Shown here piece after piece: positions 36,595 through 47,949 of a stretch of 62,000 nucleotides of DNA. Source of the stretch: Lingula anatina (lineage: Eukaryota > Brachiopoda > Lingulata > Lingulida > Lingulidae); assembly GCF_001039355.2 (NCBI RefSeq), contig NW_019775759.1, positions 19,258-81,257 of the forward strand, read 5' to 3'. Under the pieces are notes generated by a model. That model searched no databases. It worked only from the letters and a program-made list of their open reading frames with translations, and was not told where the DNA came from. How positions within the stretch are numbered: the first letter of the stretch is position 1; each line of letters begins with the position of its first letter. Both the position numbers and the translations under genes were made by a program.

Positions 36595-36844
36595 TAAAGC
36601 CTGGGTCCCAACTACACGCACGGTTTTCAGGACATACGTTTTTTAGGTTCCTCTCGTCTGACTGGGCAGTCGCTAGATCGCAGGGAAGAAATCAAGTAGT
36701 TGGTGATTGCAAGGAGTGCGCAAGAAGAAAGTGCGTGGAAAGTACGTGAGAGGCACAGCCTCCGCACGTCAGAAGTAACTGCTACGCCTGACGGGCTTTT
36801 ACACGTGTCCCGCGCGCCCCGTGCATGCTAAGGACCCAGGCTTT
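36595..36844. mobile_element. Short MITE with TAAAGCCTGGGTCC termini
   Basis: TAAAGCCTGGGTCC at the left is mirrored by GGACCCAGGCTTTA at the right, about 250 bp apart. The interior is GC-richer than its surroundings (CGCACGTCAG, CGCGCGCCCC). The open frame across it is not a gene. Confidence 0.8.
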
Positions 36845-36871
36845 AGGGGAGAGAGAAATGTAGCGGGGTCG

Positions 36872-36876
36872 TGTGT

Positions 36877-36907
<31 letters not shown>

Positions 36908-37232
36908 GGAGCTTNAGGAAAATGTTTGTGAAGAGGGGGGGGGTGGGGGGGGGGGGGGGGGGAGAAGAAGAGGGAGAGAGTGAGGGGGATGGAAGGGAGA
37001 ATGAGAGAGGGGGCAGTCAGCACAACCGAAAGAAATGTTTCTAATTGGTAAAGCAATGAAATATCAAATTATTTCAGAAAAATAAACTGAAGGTCATTAT
37101 AAATTACATGCATCTGGATACTGCTACCTGAAATATAATATGACAACACATTCAAGGAAGTCGGTACAGCCCCGTAGCCGGGGGTGGGGGGATGGGGTGG
37201 GGGGGGGGGTGAGGGGGATTGGGGGGTTCGAA
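36872..37232. repeat. GT run and long poly-G tracts
   Basis: (GT)n at about 36,872-36,889, then near-pure G runs at 36,891-36,909, 36,938-36,962 and 37,180-37,230. An n lies at 36,915. Frames of poly-proline on the other strand are simple-sequence artefacts. The tracts could form G-quadruplexes and are likely to be hard to sequence. Confidence 0.9.
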
Positions 37233-37559
37233 AGAAGCCCCTTTTTATCCAGGTACATGAAGGTTTCATGGTAAAAGGTCCACTTTCTAAGAAAAAAAAA
37301 CCTTTCGAAATTGCTGGCTATACGGGTCTGCGGTACAAATTGTATGCATTGACAAATCGTTTTTACTCTTTTAAACATACGCAGTTCTGGTAATAACATA
37401 CCTGCATTTGTTTTCTTATCGGCTTGTGGTCATCCACATAAGAAGCATTTATTTGAAGTCAAAAACTTAGGATGACAGGGTGAAAATGCACGCACCGGAA
37501 TAACATCTTAGAAAACAGAACAAAAATGACTTACAAACATTTTAATAACTTCAAAACAC

Positions 37560-38690
37560 TTTTGTTTAATCATGTCGGACTGATTGTAAAGAAAACCTGT
37601 CACATCTGGTGAAGCTTTGCGCTACATTCTCATGGCGTGACTATGCCTTTTATGTGTTACGTGCACGCTCTTAAATTACGTCGGTAAATTTATTATTTAC
37701 TTGTTTCAGGATCATATTCAAACAGTCACATTTCAATTTTATCGAGTCTGTTCTGTATTTTCGGACGGCTTGGTATCACTTATTGAAGTCACGCAGAGTC
37801 TGTCAGCAAAAACATGTCAAATCTAATTAATTTTTCTTCATGTAGTAGACTTGGATGACAAGTATGGACAATAAAAATGATATCAAATTCTGTATTAGAG
37901 CGAGATCTACGTCAATAACAAGTCTCGCGACAACTGTGAGCAAACTAGTTATTGCCGCTGTCGTGACTGACCTACAATATAGAGTTACAAGTCCAACATC
38001 ATTATCACCATCATTTATTAACGTGTCATGTGCATCGAACACCCAGTCCTTGGGGCTTTTAAGACACCTGTGGCAAAAATTTGCTAATTGCCTCAATTTT
38101 TCCATTAAATCTTCTATAGACATTTTCATTAATATCATTTATTTTGATACTCAATTTTTCAAAAAACATTTTTAGCTTTCCTCTATATAAGCAGTGCACA
38201 GAAGTAAGAAATTACTATCATCTTCTAATTCCTTTTTTGCATAGTTGGCATATTCTTTCATTAGTAGGCGTTTGTGTATAACGTCCATTTTCTGTATTAC
38301 AATATAAACTACTGATATCATGGTACATTTTCCCGTTTATGTAGGCCTTAAATAATTTGTACATGAGTAAATTCCTATTATTTAAAACCTGCGTTTGTCT
38401 TCTTATCGGTTTGTGGTCATCCGCAAAAGAAGCATTTATTGATGCCATAAACAGGGTGACAGGGGGAAAACACATGCACCGGATTATTATCTNTTTTTCC
38501 GTTTATGTAGGCCTTAAATAATTTGTACATGAGTAAATTCCTATTATTTAAAACCTGCGTTTGTCTTCTTATCGGTTTGTGGTCATCCGCAAAAGAAGCA
38601 TTTATTGATGCCATAAACAGGGTGACAGGGGGAAAACACATGCACCGGATTATTATCTTAGAAAGCAACACAAAAGTGACTTACAGGTAC
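37560..38690 (-). mobile_element. LINE-type retrotransposon, 3' fragment, copy 1
   Basis: On the minus strand, a segment ending ENGRYTQTPTNERICQLC is followed by a frame with NFLLLCTAYIEE, then about 600 bp of 3' sequence. The CxxC followed by a His/Phe-Leu-Leu-Cys pattern is the C-terminal zinc-like segment seen after the reverse transcriptase in many LINEs. The same 3' sequence recurs at 40,345-41,000. A single-n duplication (38,316-38,492 and 38,494-38,670, period 178) is an assembly artefact inside it. Broken by stops. Confidence 0.65.
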
Positions 38691-38699
38691 AAACAATAA

Positions 38700-40340
38700 A
38701 ATTACTTTAAACACTTAAACTACTTAATTACTGTTGTACAAAAGACAAAAACGATACAGAATTGAATAGAAAATAACGTAAAAATTCCCGTGGGTGAGCA
38801 CTTTCCAAATCCCCCCACATTTAACGCGTGGATATCTCTGATGGTTTCCATTATCAATACATGTGAAAGCATAAAAGTTGATCTGTATTATTTTTATTCA
38901 TTTTGAAATGCAAATATACGGCGTTATTATGAACCCATAAAAAGATAAAAAATAAATCTGATCCTTCATACTTTTTTCAGATGCACAAACAAGTCACGAA
39001 TCTCTCAATTATCAAATTAATTATGTTATTTCATCGGTTCGAACATTGACATTGCTGCAAACCAGTTCTTTACAAAATCTGAAATAAATGAGATGATTAT
39101 ATGTATTTTTGTTCATATGAAATTTAACTATAAAAAAGGAAAGTATAAAGTTGAATAATAGTAACAGGGTAAAAGACAGAGCCAAATTGATGGCAAATTG
39201 AATTTTGCCCAGTGTCACGTTGTCACTATCTTTGTACATGTATTTAACTTTATACACGTAGAATCATTTTGCTTTTATCCACATATCTATACGATCGTTT
39301 TTAAGTCATTAAGCGAAGACCCTGTTCCTGGTATATGTTGCTGTGAAATTTCATAGAGCAATCCCCCACTTCACGTGACGCGTATGAACACGTGTTTACA
39401 TGATCTACTTAAATATTCATGCACCGCTTTATCAACAATGCATTCAAATTAAATGCTGGGTTTTTCCTTGGAAAAAGTAGGTTCTTGTATAAGGTGTCTT
39501 GAAATCTATGTACATTTAATTATTCTTTCAAATTAAATTTTAACAGAAGTCCTCTTTGCAATGATTGTATCTTCCATAAATATAAGACGTCAACTATTTT
39601 AGCTTAGAGATCTCCCCAGGGTTGTTTGTTTTCACCAGACATGACACTTATCAGGGGGGTTCATGTTGGATCCTGGGGGACACCTGAATGTCTCTGCAAA
39701 CACCTGTAGCTGGGACATGGCGCCATTAATTCTGCAATTAAAAAAACATTTAAAAGGCTGCATAAGAGTAGAATGACCGTTTTTGACCGTTGTAATAACC
39801 TGCCTGTTGGTTATTCAAGTACTTAAGATTTGTTCTTATAGATATGATTTTCACCAATACCTGTAAGTCAACTGAGACAGGCAGGTATGTTTTTTTTTGC
39901 TACACAGTTTATTTAACTGCAAAACTGGGGTCTCTACAACTCCCTTTACGTGACGGTCCACCTAGCAAACAGACTCTCTCCTTCTCTTGCTTACCTCTTT
40001 TATCGTCTTTTATGATAATATTACACTAATAAAATGGGTATAAATACTTAGGGTGCATTATAAAAGATAACTTGGAATGGGGAAGAGCATGTTACAGAGC
40101 AAGTAGAGAGAGCATATGTCTAACATGTTCCCAATCAAGTGTATTTATCTTATGTCATAGAGAAATTTATAAGATTTAAATGACTCTTGGAGCTAGAACC
40201 TTCAAAAAAAAAAAAAAAAAAAAAAAACTGACACACTTTGTTATGAGGTCTTTATAAATACAATTTTTATTTTAATAAACAAAGTTAATTTGAATTACTT
40301 TTTGAAAGGGGGATCAATGCATATGTATTTGTGTAGTGGG
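38700..40340. other. Intergenic stretch without a supported gene
   Basis: AT-rich. It contains a poly-A run (40,204-40,227). A minus-strand 78-codon frame at 39,021-39,257 has a hydrophobic segment but no other support. I see nothing more. Confidence 0.5.
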
Positions 40341-40344
40341 CCTT

Positions 40345-41910
40345 TATCATGTCGGACTGATTATAAAGAAAACCTGTCACATCTGGTGAAGCTTTGCGCT
40401 ACATTCTTATGGCGTGACTACGCCTTTTCTGTGTTACGTGCACGTTCTTAAATTACGTCGGTAAATTTATTATTTACTTGTTTCAGGATCATTTTCAAAC
40501 AGTCATATTTCAATTTGATCAAGTCTATTCTGTATTTTCGGACGGCTTGGTATCACTTATTGAAATCACGCAGAGTCTGTCAGCAAAAACATGTCAAATC
40601 TAATTACTTTTTCTTCATCCGGTAGACTTGGATGACAAGTATGAACAATAAAAATGATATCAAATTCTGTATTCGTGTGAGATCTACGTCAATAACAAGT
40701 CTCACGACAATTGTGAGCAAACTAATTATTGCCGCTGTCGTGACTGACCTACAGTATACAGTTATGAACGTGTCATGGGGCTTTTAAGACACCTGTTGCA
40801 AAAATCTTAACAATAAATTTTGCTAATTGCCTCATTTTTTTCTATTAAATCTTCTATAGACATTTTCATTTATATCATTTATTTGGATACTCAATTTTTA
40901 AAATAAAATTTATAGCTTTCCTCTATATAACAGCAGTGCACCGAAGTAAGAAATTACTCTCATCTTCTAATTCCTTTTTGCATAGTTGCCATATTCTCTC
41001 ATTAATAGGCGTTTGTACATAACGTCTAGTTTGTACACGTAAAGGTAAATTGCCCATCCAAAATCGTGGTAAAATGATTTTTCTTTCCTGTTCAAGTCTA
41101 TGTTTAAATGATTTTCAGTTTTAAATTTTTAAATGGCATTTATTTTCAGAGTTTAGGGAATTTGAAAATGTGTTTTTTCCATTTAATTTGGAATTTTTCA
41201 TAGAAGAGTTTATTTAATGTATTCTTTATCAACAATGCTTTGTTCAAAAATGAATTTCTATATTACAGAATCTGATGACGTTTCTTATACTTATCAACCC
41301 ATTTTATGTCATTTATGCTCTGTATTGTAAACATTTTGTTTTCTTGTAATTAATTAGCATTCTCCATTTGTTACACAACCAGTCCGCCACTGCCAGGCGG
41401 CTGTTTAGTTTTTCTGTGCTATCAGATATTATTACCAGATCATCAGCATAAAGTAGGCCAGTAAGGTTCAATCTCTCATTTATACTGATACCTTCTTTAT
41501 ACTTATTTAGCTCAATGATCAGATAACTTACACCCCATTCTCATAGATTAGATCGACCTACATTGGATCGACCTAACTCCCTGGGGGTTCACGCTAAATA
41601 GCTGTCAGCCGGGCGGACACGAAAGTTAATTACCCCTTAAAGCTTGTAGTAGGCGGGGACGGACACTTAAGGGGGATTATCTGACAGTAATCTAGTGAGA
41701 CTCCCCGCGGTGATAGATCGATCTAAAAGTTGTGAGAACAGAGCCTTACATAGATTGCATAGATATGTAGGTAACGAGAATTTAACGCTGATATCATGAT
41801 ACATTTTTCTATTTATGTAGGTCTTAAATAATTTGTACATGAGTATATCCCTATTAATTAAAACCAAAAGCTTTTTGTAGATCCATGTAACAACAGTACG
41901 TATCAAGCCC
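40345..41910 (-). mobile_element. LINE-type retrotransposon, copy 2, with reverse-transcriptase YADD box
   Basis: Minus-strand translation at 41,290-41,525 gives NERLNLTGLLYADDLVIISD followed by LAVADWLCNKWRMLINYKKT. This is the reverse-transcriptase palm motif (YADD) and the thumb start typical of non-LTR retrotransposons. Fragments of the same C-terminal region as copy 1 occur at 41,767-41,906 (LMYKLFKTYINRKMYHDI), and the shared 3' sequence at 40,345-41,000. A MITE has inserted at 41,531-41,747. Stops and indels show it is dead. Confidence 0.75.
41531..41747. mobile_element. MITE with GATCGATC-rich ends, copy 2
   Basis: Left CTCATAGATTAGATCGACC, right GATAGATCGATCTAAAAGTT; interior AGTGAGACTCCCC, as in copy 1. 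Inserted in the LINE. Confidence 0.75.
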
Positions 41911-42200
41911 TTTATTCTTTCTGTTTCTGATTATACTTGTTAGACTGCACAACGACTCTGAAACTTCACACTTTCAAGCCTGCAATTAACAGTTTTGCAC
42001 TCCAATAAACTCGAACAGGATGCAAAGATTCGAACGACAAGCATTGGTCTTGCACCTGGAAGTGCATCGCCTCCTTAATTAACACATTCTTTCTATTTAT
42101 ATTATGCGATGTCTTTTAAAATAACATCTCAGTACAGATATTGTTCATTTGTAATTTTATAATTTACCCTTATACATAGGCTTATGTCATCATATGTAGT

Positions 42201-43518
42201 CTACCATGGCCCATAGGAGCCTACGCGTGCTTCTCTCAGACATGTAGAACAGTTTCATTAGCTATGTTATTGTAATAGACATGTGAAGATTCTTTTGTCT
42301 ATATGCCTGATGAAGTCTGACTGCAAGCAGACGGAATATTCGCTGGTAAGACCAGACAGATATACATGTAAGTAGCTATAGACAAAAGAATCTTCACAAA
42401 TCTCTCAGACGTCCATCAACATTCGAAAACGCCATGCACCGTGTCTATTTCGTATGTTATTAAGCCCTATAGCAGCGGAATTGACAAGTCCCATGTTGCA
42501 TACGTCTTTTACTACAGAGCCCCGAAAATGACATGGCTGTGTCTGTTTCGCCACTTACTAAACTCCACAGATGCGAAATTGACACGACTGCGAAAATCTC
42601 AAGAGTCATGTCTACTTCGTGTCTTAGAACATTGTCATTTAAGAGCATAAAATTCACAGCAAAAGACAAATGCAACTTTGCACAAGGCAATCTTACATTT
42701 ATGGGAGCCAGCAAGTTACTAAATAGGCATGGCTATGTCAATTTCGTGTTTTATAAGATGCACAGTATAAGACATATGCAGCGCGGGTCTGGTCAATTTC
42801 GCATCTATGGGCCTCAGTGAATGACGAACAAGACATGACCATGTGAATTTCGGGTTTAATAACATAGCCATTTGAAGCTTTAAAATCCACAGTAAGAGAC
42901 GAATGCGATATGGGCCGTGTCAATCCCACATGACCATGTGAATTTCAAGTTTAATAACATAGCCATTTGAAGCTCCAAAATCCACAGTAAGAGACGAACG
43001 CGACATGGATCGTGTCAATCTCGCATCTCGTATCTCGTTCAGAAAGTGGCAAAACAGACACAGACATGTCATGTCGGGGCTCAACACTCTGTAGTAAAAG
43101 ACCAATGCGGATGGGACTTGTCAATTCCGCTGTTATAGGGCTTAATAACATACCAAGGTCGCACACTATTGAGGGTGGAATGCACGTGGACATCACACAA
43201 GAGTCGCCCACTGTTGAGGGTGGAATGCACGCAGGAACCACACAAGAGTCCCCCATTACCGATGGTGGAATGCACGTGGAATTCACACAAGATTCACCCG
43301 CTACTGTGGGTCGAATGCATGCAAGAAATAGACAGGAGTCGCACACTACTGAAGGTGGGATGCACGTGAACGTCACACAGGATTCGCCAAGTACTGAGGG
43401 TCAAATGCACGTGGACGTCACACAAGAGTCCCTTATTACTGAGGGTGTAATGCGCATGAACGTCACACAAGAGTTGCAATTTACTGACACACGCGTAGGC
43501 TTCTATGGGCCATGGTAG
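42201..43518. mobile_element. Transposon-like element with 29-bp inverted termini carrying a coding minisatellite
   Basis: Left end CTACCATGGCCCATAGGAGC (then CTACGCGTG) at 42,201-42,229; right end is its inverse at 43,490-43,518 with one mismatch. Both ends are flanked by TAGT (42,197-42,200 and 43,519-43,522), a candidate 4-bp target-site duplication. Inside are a hairpin at 42,285-42,398 (GAAGATTCTTTTGTCTATA and its inverse), an inverted pair of about 110 bp (42,454-42,560 and 43,043-43,152), and about seven units of a 45-bp minisatellite (43,160-43,490). No transposase is seen. Confidence 0.65.
43160..43490 (+). repeat. 45-bp minisatellite inside the inverted-repeat element
   Basis: About seven diverged units reading TTEGGMHVDVTQESP-like in one frame, part of an open frame 43,012-43,518. 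The same unit occurs 12 times in the gene starting at 43,704, in a different frame relative to the window. Without a start context or splice partner I do not call this stretch a gene on its own. Confidence 0.8.
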
Positions 43519-43703
43519 TAGTCGTCTATGGCTGTAGCGTGATCATACTATGTATGTTACGGTATAAATCAATGGAAGTCTTCGTCCATTGGTTAGCATT
43601 ATGCGAAATGAACTCTGCCAAGAAAGGTTTAAAAGATCAGAGGACACTGGTGTGTGCCACTTCTAAGTGCAATTGCTGCACGGAAAGTAACTGTTTTAGA
43701 AAT

Positions 43704-46700
43704 ATGTTGATTATTCACCTCACTTTATGCGCGCTGTTGATTAATCAGCCGACAGATGTCATGTTCTCACCTTCCCAAGAAGAGGGCAAGTCTGGGAGAT
43801 CTAACCAAGAGGCACCGGATTTAATGAACGTGACGCCGGTTAGAATCAAGAGAGAATTATCTTCTCGTGAAGAAGAAATGACAGGGAGAACCACACAAGA
43901 GTCACCCACTACTGAGGGTGGAATGCACGTGGACCTCACACAAGAGTCGCCCACTATTGAGGGTGAAATGCAAGTTGACGTCACACAACAGTCTCCCACA
44001 ACTGAGGGTAGGACGCAGGTAGACATCACACAACAGTCGCCCACTACTGAGGGTGGGATGCAGGTAGACGTCACACATCAGTCGCCCACTACTGAGGGTG
44101 TAATGCACCAGGACGTCACACTAGAGTCCCCCGTTACTAAGGGTGAAATGCACGTGGACGTCACACAAGATTCGCCACTTACTGAGGTTGGGAAGCACGT
44201 CGAAGTCACACAAGAGTCACCCACTACTGATGGTGGAATGCATGTGGATGTCACACAAGAGTCACCCACTACTGAGGGTACAATACACGTGGATGTCACA
44301 CAAGAGTCACCCACTACTGAGGGTAGAATCCACGGCGAAGTCACACAAGAGTCTCCTACTATTGAGGTTAAAATGCACGTGGACCCCACACAAGAGTCAT
44401 TCAGTACTGAGGGTGCAATACGCGCGGAAATTATGCAGGAGGCACCCAATCAGACGCAGGAGGCACGGGAAATATCTACCGACAGCAGTGGAACCTCTTT
44501 TTTGTCAGATGTATCTCTCACGCCCTATAGATGGCTCTGTGCAAATCTTGGTTATCGTGAACTCAGCATTAAGGTCCATTGCAACTGCGACCCTCTGTGC
44601 GTCCTGTATGGTGACTGCTGTTATGGGGTGATAGAAAACGCGACGGTGTGCGCTGCATCCGTCAGATTAACAAGTGCGCAAAATACTTTGGATAAGTTTG
44701 CTGGAACCAGCTTTAGAGAAAGTCATAGTAACAGCACTACTTCGACTGCATCCCAAAACAATACATCCTCTTGGATAAGACAAATAAACCAACTCGACCC
44801 TGTGTCTATTTCCCTGGCAGATAAAAGCTCTTGTAGGAAAATTCCAACTTTACATCGACAAAACTCACAAAGCCGTTTAGGCGAGATGGACATTTTTGGA
44901 CTGAGATATTGGATGGTGGACCAATGCCCTCCGTCTTTGCTGGAAGAGGAAAGCAGTATCAAATGCACCAATACCTCAAATACTGGCATCACAGAAAATG
45001 CACTCTTGTACCAGCCAGTCACCGACCCAGATACAATGATCACCTTCAGAAACAAGTACTGTGCAGCTTGTAATGGTATCGAGAACGGTTGGGAACCGTG
45101 GGAACTTGTCGTGTATGGCAGGAGAGCAGTGGTCAATTTTGTTAACTGCAGTTCATCGGACTGCGTTTTAAGAAAACTGAAAGCTTTCGGAAGTTCCGGC
45201 ATTTTCGTGCCTAAACCGGACTGGAATTTAAGAACATGCTTCCGGGAAGCCGAGAACGATGCCTTTCGTCCTTGCACGTTCAGATTTGTTAATGGAAGCA
45301 TGCACCGTGTGCCTCGTCCACTCCCCCTGCACTCAGCCTTGCGAGATGCCTGTATGGCCTACAACAATCCTGTTGTATTAAGCAGTTCTGATGAAATTTA
45401 CAAGAACTTCCACTGCATGCTCTGTTATGTAGGTGATTTTACCATCTGTGGAGGTGAGTGATGCGTTTTGTTGTTTAAAATTCATATATATATAAATGTC
45501 AGATCCGTGCATTTATGGTTTTAATCATTAGCATAATATCCTCTCCACCCTCGTTATCTCAACCTTCAAGATTTTGGAACCTTTGAGATAAAATGCAAGT
45601 TTTCTCAGGATAACGTTATTGATATCTTGAGTCTTTGATTTGATATGTTGCCTAAACGTGCGTTTATCCAGTTCGACTTCGACTAATGTATCACAACGAA
45701 ACTGGATAAACTTAAATTTAAAATTTATCGGATATGTTTACTCTCTACCAGGGCGACAGATTGATTTTCCACAGATTGATATTCACAAATATGTCTATAG
45801 ATAAATAGACAGTCATTTGGCTTTCAGTCGCGTCAGCCAAAAATGTCCACAATAATAACTGCGGCCTTGGTAGAGGGTAGGATATGTTTATATATTGCCA
45901 AGGTTTATTTAAACTTGTGCAGCATCATTTGATTCAATATATGTGGATGGAAATAACATTACTAGATAAAGGCGAATATTTCATTCAAATAATGTTTAAT
46001 TTTTTTACATCCGGAAAATTTAAGAATTGACAGAAATACTGTTATGTATTTAAATAGTAGTAATTAATACTGGTTTTTGCATCATTTGGTTGAGCGTCAT
46101 TGTACTGTTCTTGGTTCATAATGTACAGTATAAGTCAGTTGTTGTTAAACTGAGAAATTCTAAATCGAAATCATATCTTAAGATAAGCGCAAACGACAGA
46201 TTCTTTTGGCTATTGTAGCCGCGCGTCTGTTATCTATAAAACTTGGGATATTGGCAAAGTTTTATGTACGATAATAACAGGTTTTATTAGTCCGGGAGCG
46301 CCCTTCTTGTGCTATTACGCGGTAGCTGAGCTAGAATCTAAATTGGATCCTAGAGTTGTGACCCCTTGCTCACGAGATCCGAGATGAAAGACGTGTTGAT
46401 TTGGACTCCCGCCCCCTAATGCGAATAGTCTAAACTACCGGAACTAGATCAGTTGAACAGCGTGTTGCTGAGTTCTTGACAAGCTTACATGTTCTCCAAT
46501 TGTATTTAAATGTTTTTTCAGTTGAGAATACCGCTTCACCACCAGAGCGATTCTTTGGTCTTTCTTTTCGTGCCGTATTGTACTTGGGAGACCAAGATAG
46601 GGAACAGCGTGATGACGAGATGGTAAGTTTGAGAAAACGAACTACAATAATCATAATGATGAGGTTATTGAAAATTGCAAAAAGATGAATTTGATGACTT

Positions 46701-47943
46701 CACTTTTTAAAATTCAATATATGTAATATGTAATTATTCCAGGAGGGAAACTGCAGTCCTAAATTGTACATCTGCACACGTGCCTTTTTTCAGCCTTTAG
46801 ATCAGCAGATAATGTGCCCCCCTGGTTTTGTTCCTGATGACCAGGGCTGCCGCGCCCTTATGTACAACTTCACGACAATGACGTCCATCGTTCCTTTACA
46901 TTTTGAACCATGTGGCTGGGCTCCAACACCAAGAGCTGGGTGTATGGGTATCGAGCGTAATGGCCAATTAAGAGCCGTACTGAGCGCTGTGCAGGCATAT
47001 ATTCGTTTCTGTAGACAGGAACGCAGTGCGGATAACAGGTTCATCACCTTTTTCATTGAAACAATGGTCACTCTTCGCGTGCCACTAGCCCACTACGAGG
47101 AAGGTCGTAACCTGTTTAACCAGGTGCAATCATGGATGGAAAATGGTCTGCAAAAAGTGCAGTTGGAGACGACTCTAGGGCCACTGGGTTTACGCAAGGG
47201 ATCGGTCTCCGCCTGCACGAAGAACACCACGATCCGCAGCTCCGTACCGCCATTTTCTGGTGCGACACCGATCACAACCCCGAGCCAGAACCAAGGAAAC
47301 AGTCATGTCGGTAACGTTGCACTATTGATGTTAATGGCTATGGTGGCAACGGTGTGTGATTTCTACACCTCATGTAGCTATGGGTAAGTACACATAAGGA
47401 AAGATATACCAGTAGGATCGGGCACTATTTTGGCTAAATTAATTCATGCATGAATACTTTATGTTTTCTTGTAAAGTTAAATAATTAGGGTTTTCTTATC
47501 AAAATTCAACTCAAATAGTTGTCTTGGTGCCATAACCTCAGACAACGAGATTTTGTTTTTGCCTTTGTTAGTTTGTTGGTTTAAACCCTAACCCCAAAAA
47601 GTTTTGGGCACATTTTGATTAACTTTTCACAATAAGTCCGAGATGAGCCAACTTAGAATCAATAAGATTTTTTGGTGATTTTTTTATTTGATTAATTGAT
47701 AATGAGAACTGAGTTTTCGTGTTGGATCGCAACACGCATATGAAATATTGTCTTCTATACCGTATTGGTTTTAAGATCCCCCGCAATAATACAAAAACAG
47801 AATTTATCTCGTGCCACATTGTCATGAACGTTTCTTGTTTCAGTTATACAGATTTTAATAACCCTAATAACACAGATTTTAATAACCCTTATAGCTCTAG
47901 TCATAATTATGTTTCCGTTGTATACCTGCTTAAAAACATATGA
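43704..47943 (+). CDS. Secreted or membrane protein: signal peptide, 15-residue repeats, somatomedin-B-like module, Cys-rich ectodomain
   Basis: Exons: 43,704-45,453, ending GGAG|GTGAGT; 46,522-46,622, with TTTTTTCAG before and ATG|GTAAGT after; 46,743-47,383, ending ATGG|GTAAGT; and a possible last exon 47,844-47,943, after TTGTTTCAG. Phases 1, 0 and 2 agree throughout, giving about 863 residues. The start is the ATG heading MLIIHLTLCALLINQPTDV, a good signal peptide, although the frame is open further up. Repeats span residues 64 to about 243. The Cys block CNCDPLCVLYGDCC near residues 292-306 fits a somatomedin-B module. Paired Cys motifs follow (YCAACNGI, FHCMLCYVGDFTICG), as in ectodomains of invertebrate adhesion-type receptors. 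A hydrophobic run VALLMLMAMVATV is near the end of exon 3. Either a single-pass protein ends in the last exon, or a seven-helix part was missed. No exact gene name is justified. Confidence 0.7.
43890..44440 (+). repeat. 45-bp minisatellite within the coding exon (12 units)
   Basis: Units of the form ESPTTEGGMHVDVTQ, keeping frame throughout. Thr/Ser/Glu-rich, probably an extended stalk, possibly O-glycosylated. Confidence 0.9.
45454..46521 (+). other. Intron 1 of the somatomedin-B-like gene
   Basis: Bounded by GTGAGT and TTTTTTCAG. AT-rich, with no ORF or repeat that I can name. Confidence 0.6.
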
Positions 47944-47949
47944 AATGTT

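Noticed and set aside
36799-37399. Poly-proline and poly-glycine ORFs
   Set aside because: Simple G-tract sequence on one strand, with no domain or splice evidence.
42000-42075. Possible minus-strand tRNA (GTTCGAATC B-box-like)
   Set aside because: The acceptor and anticodon stems do not pair and no A box is at the right distance.
43745-44449. Long minus-strand ORFs over the repeat region
   Set aside because: They are the antisense of the 45-bp minisatellite, whose period divisible by three keeps several frames open. The plus frame has the signal peptide, Cys modules and splice sites.
44723-45301. 192-codon minus-strand ORF
   Set aside because: Antisense of the Cys-rich exon of the plus-strand gene; no start context, splice sites or domain.
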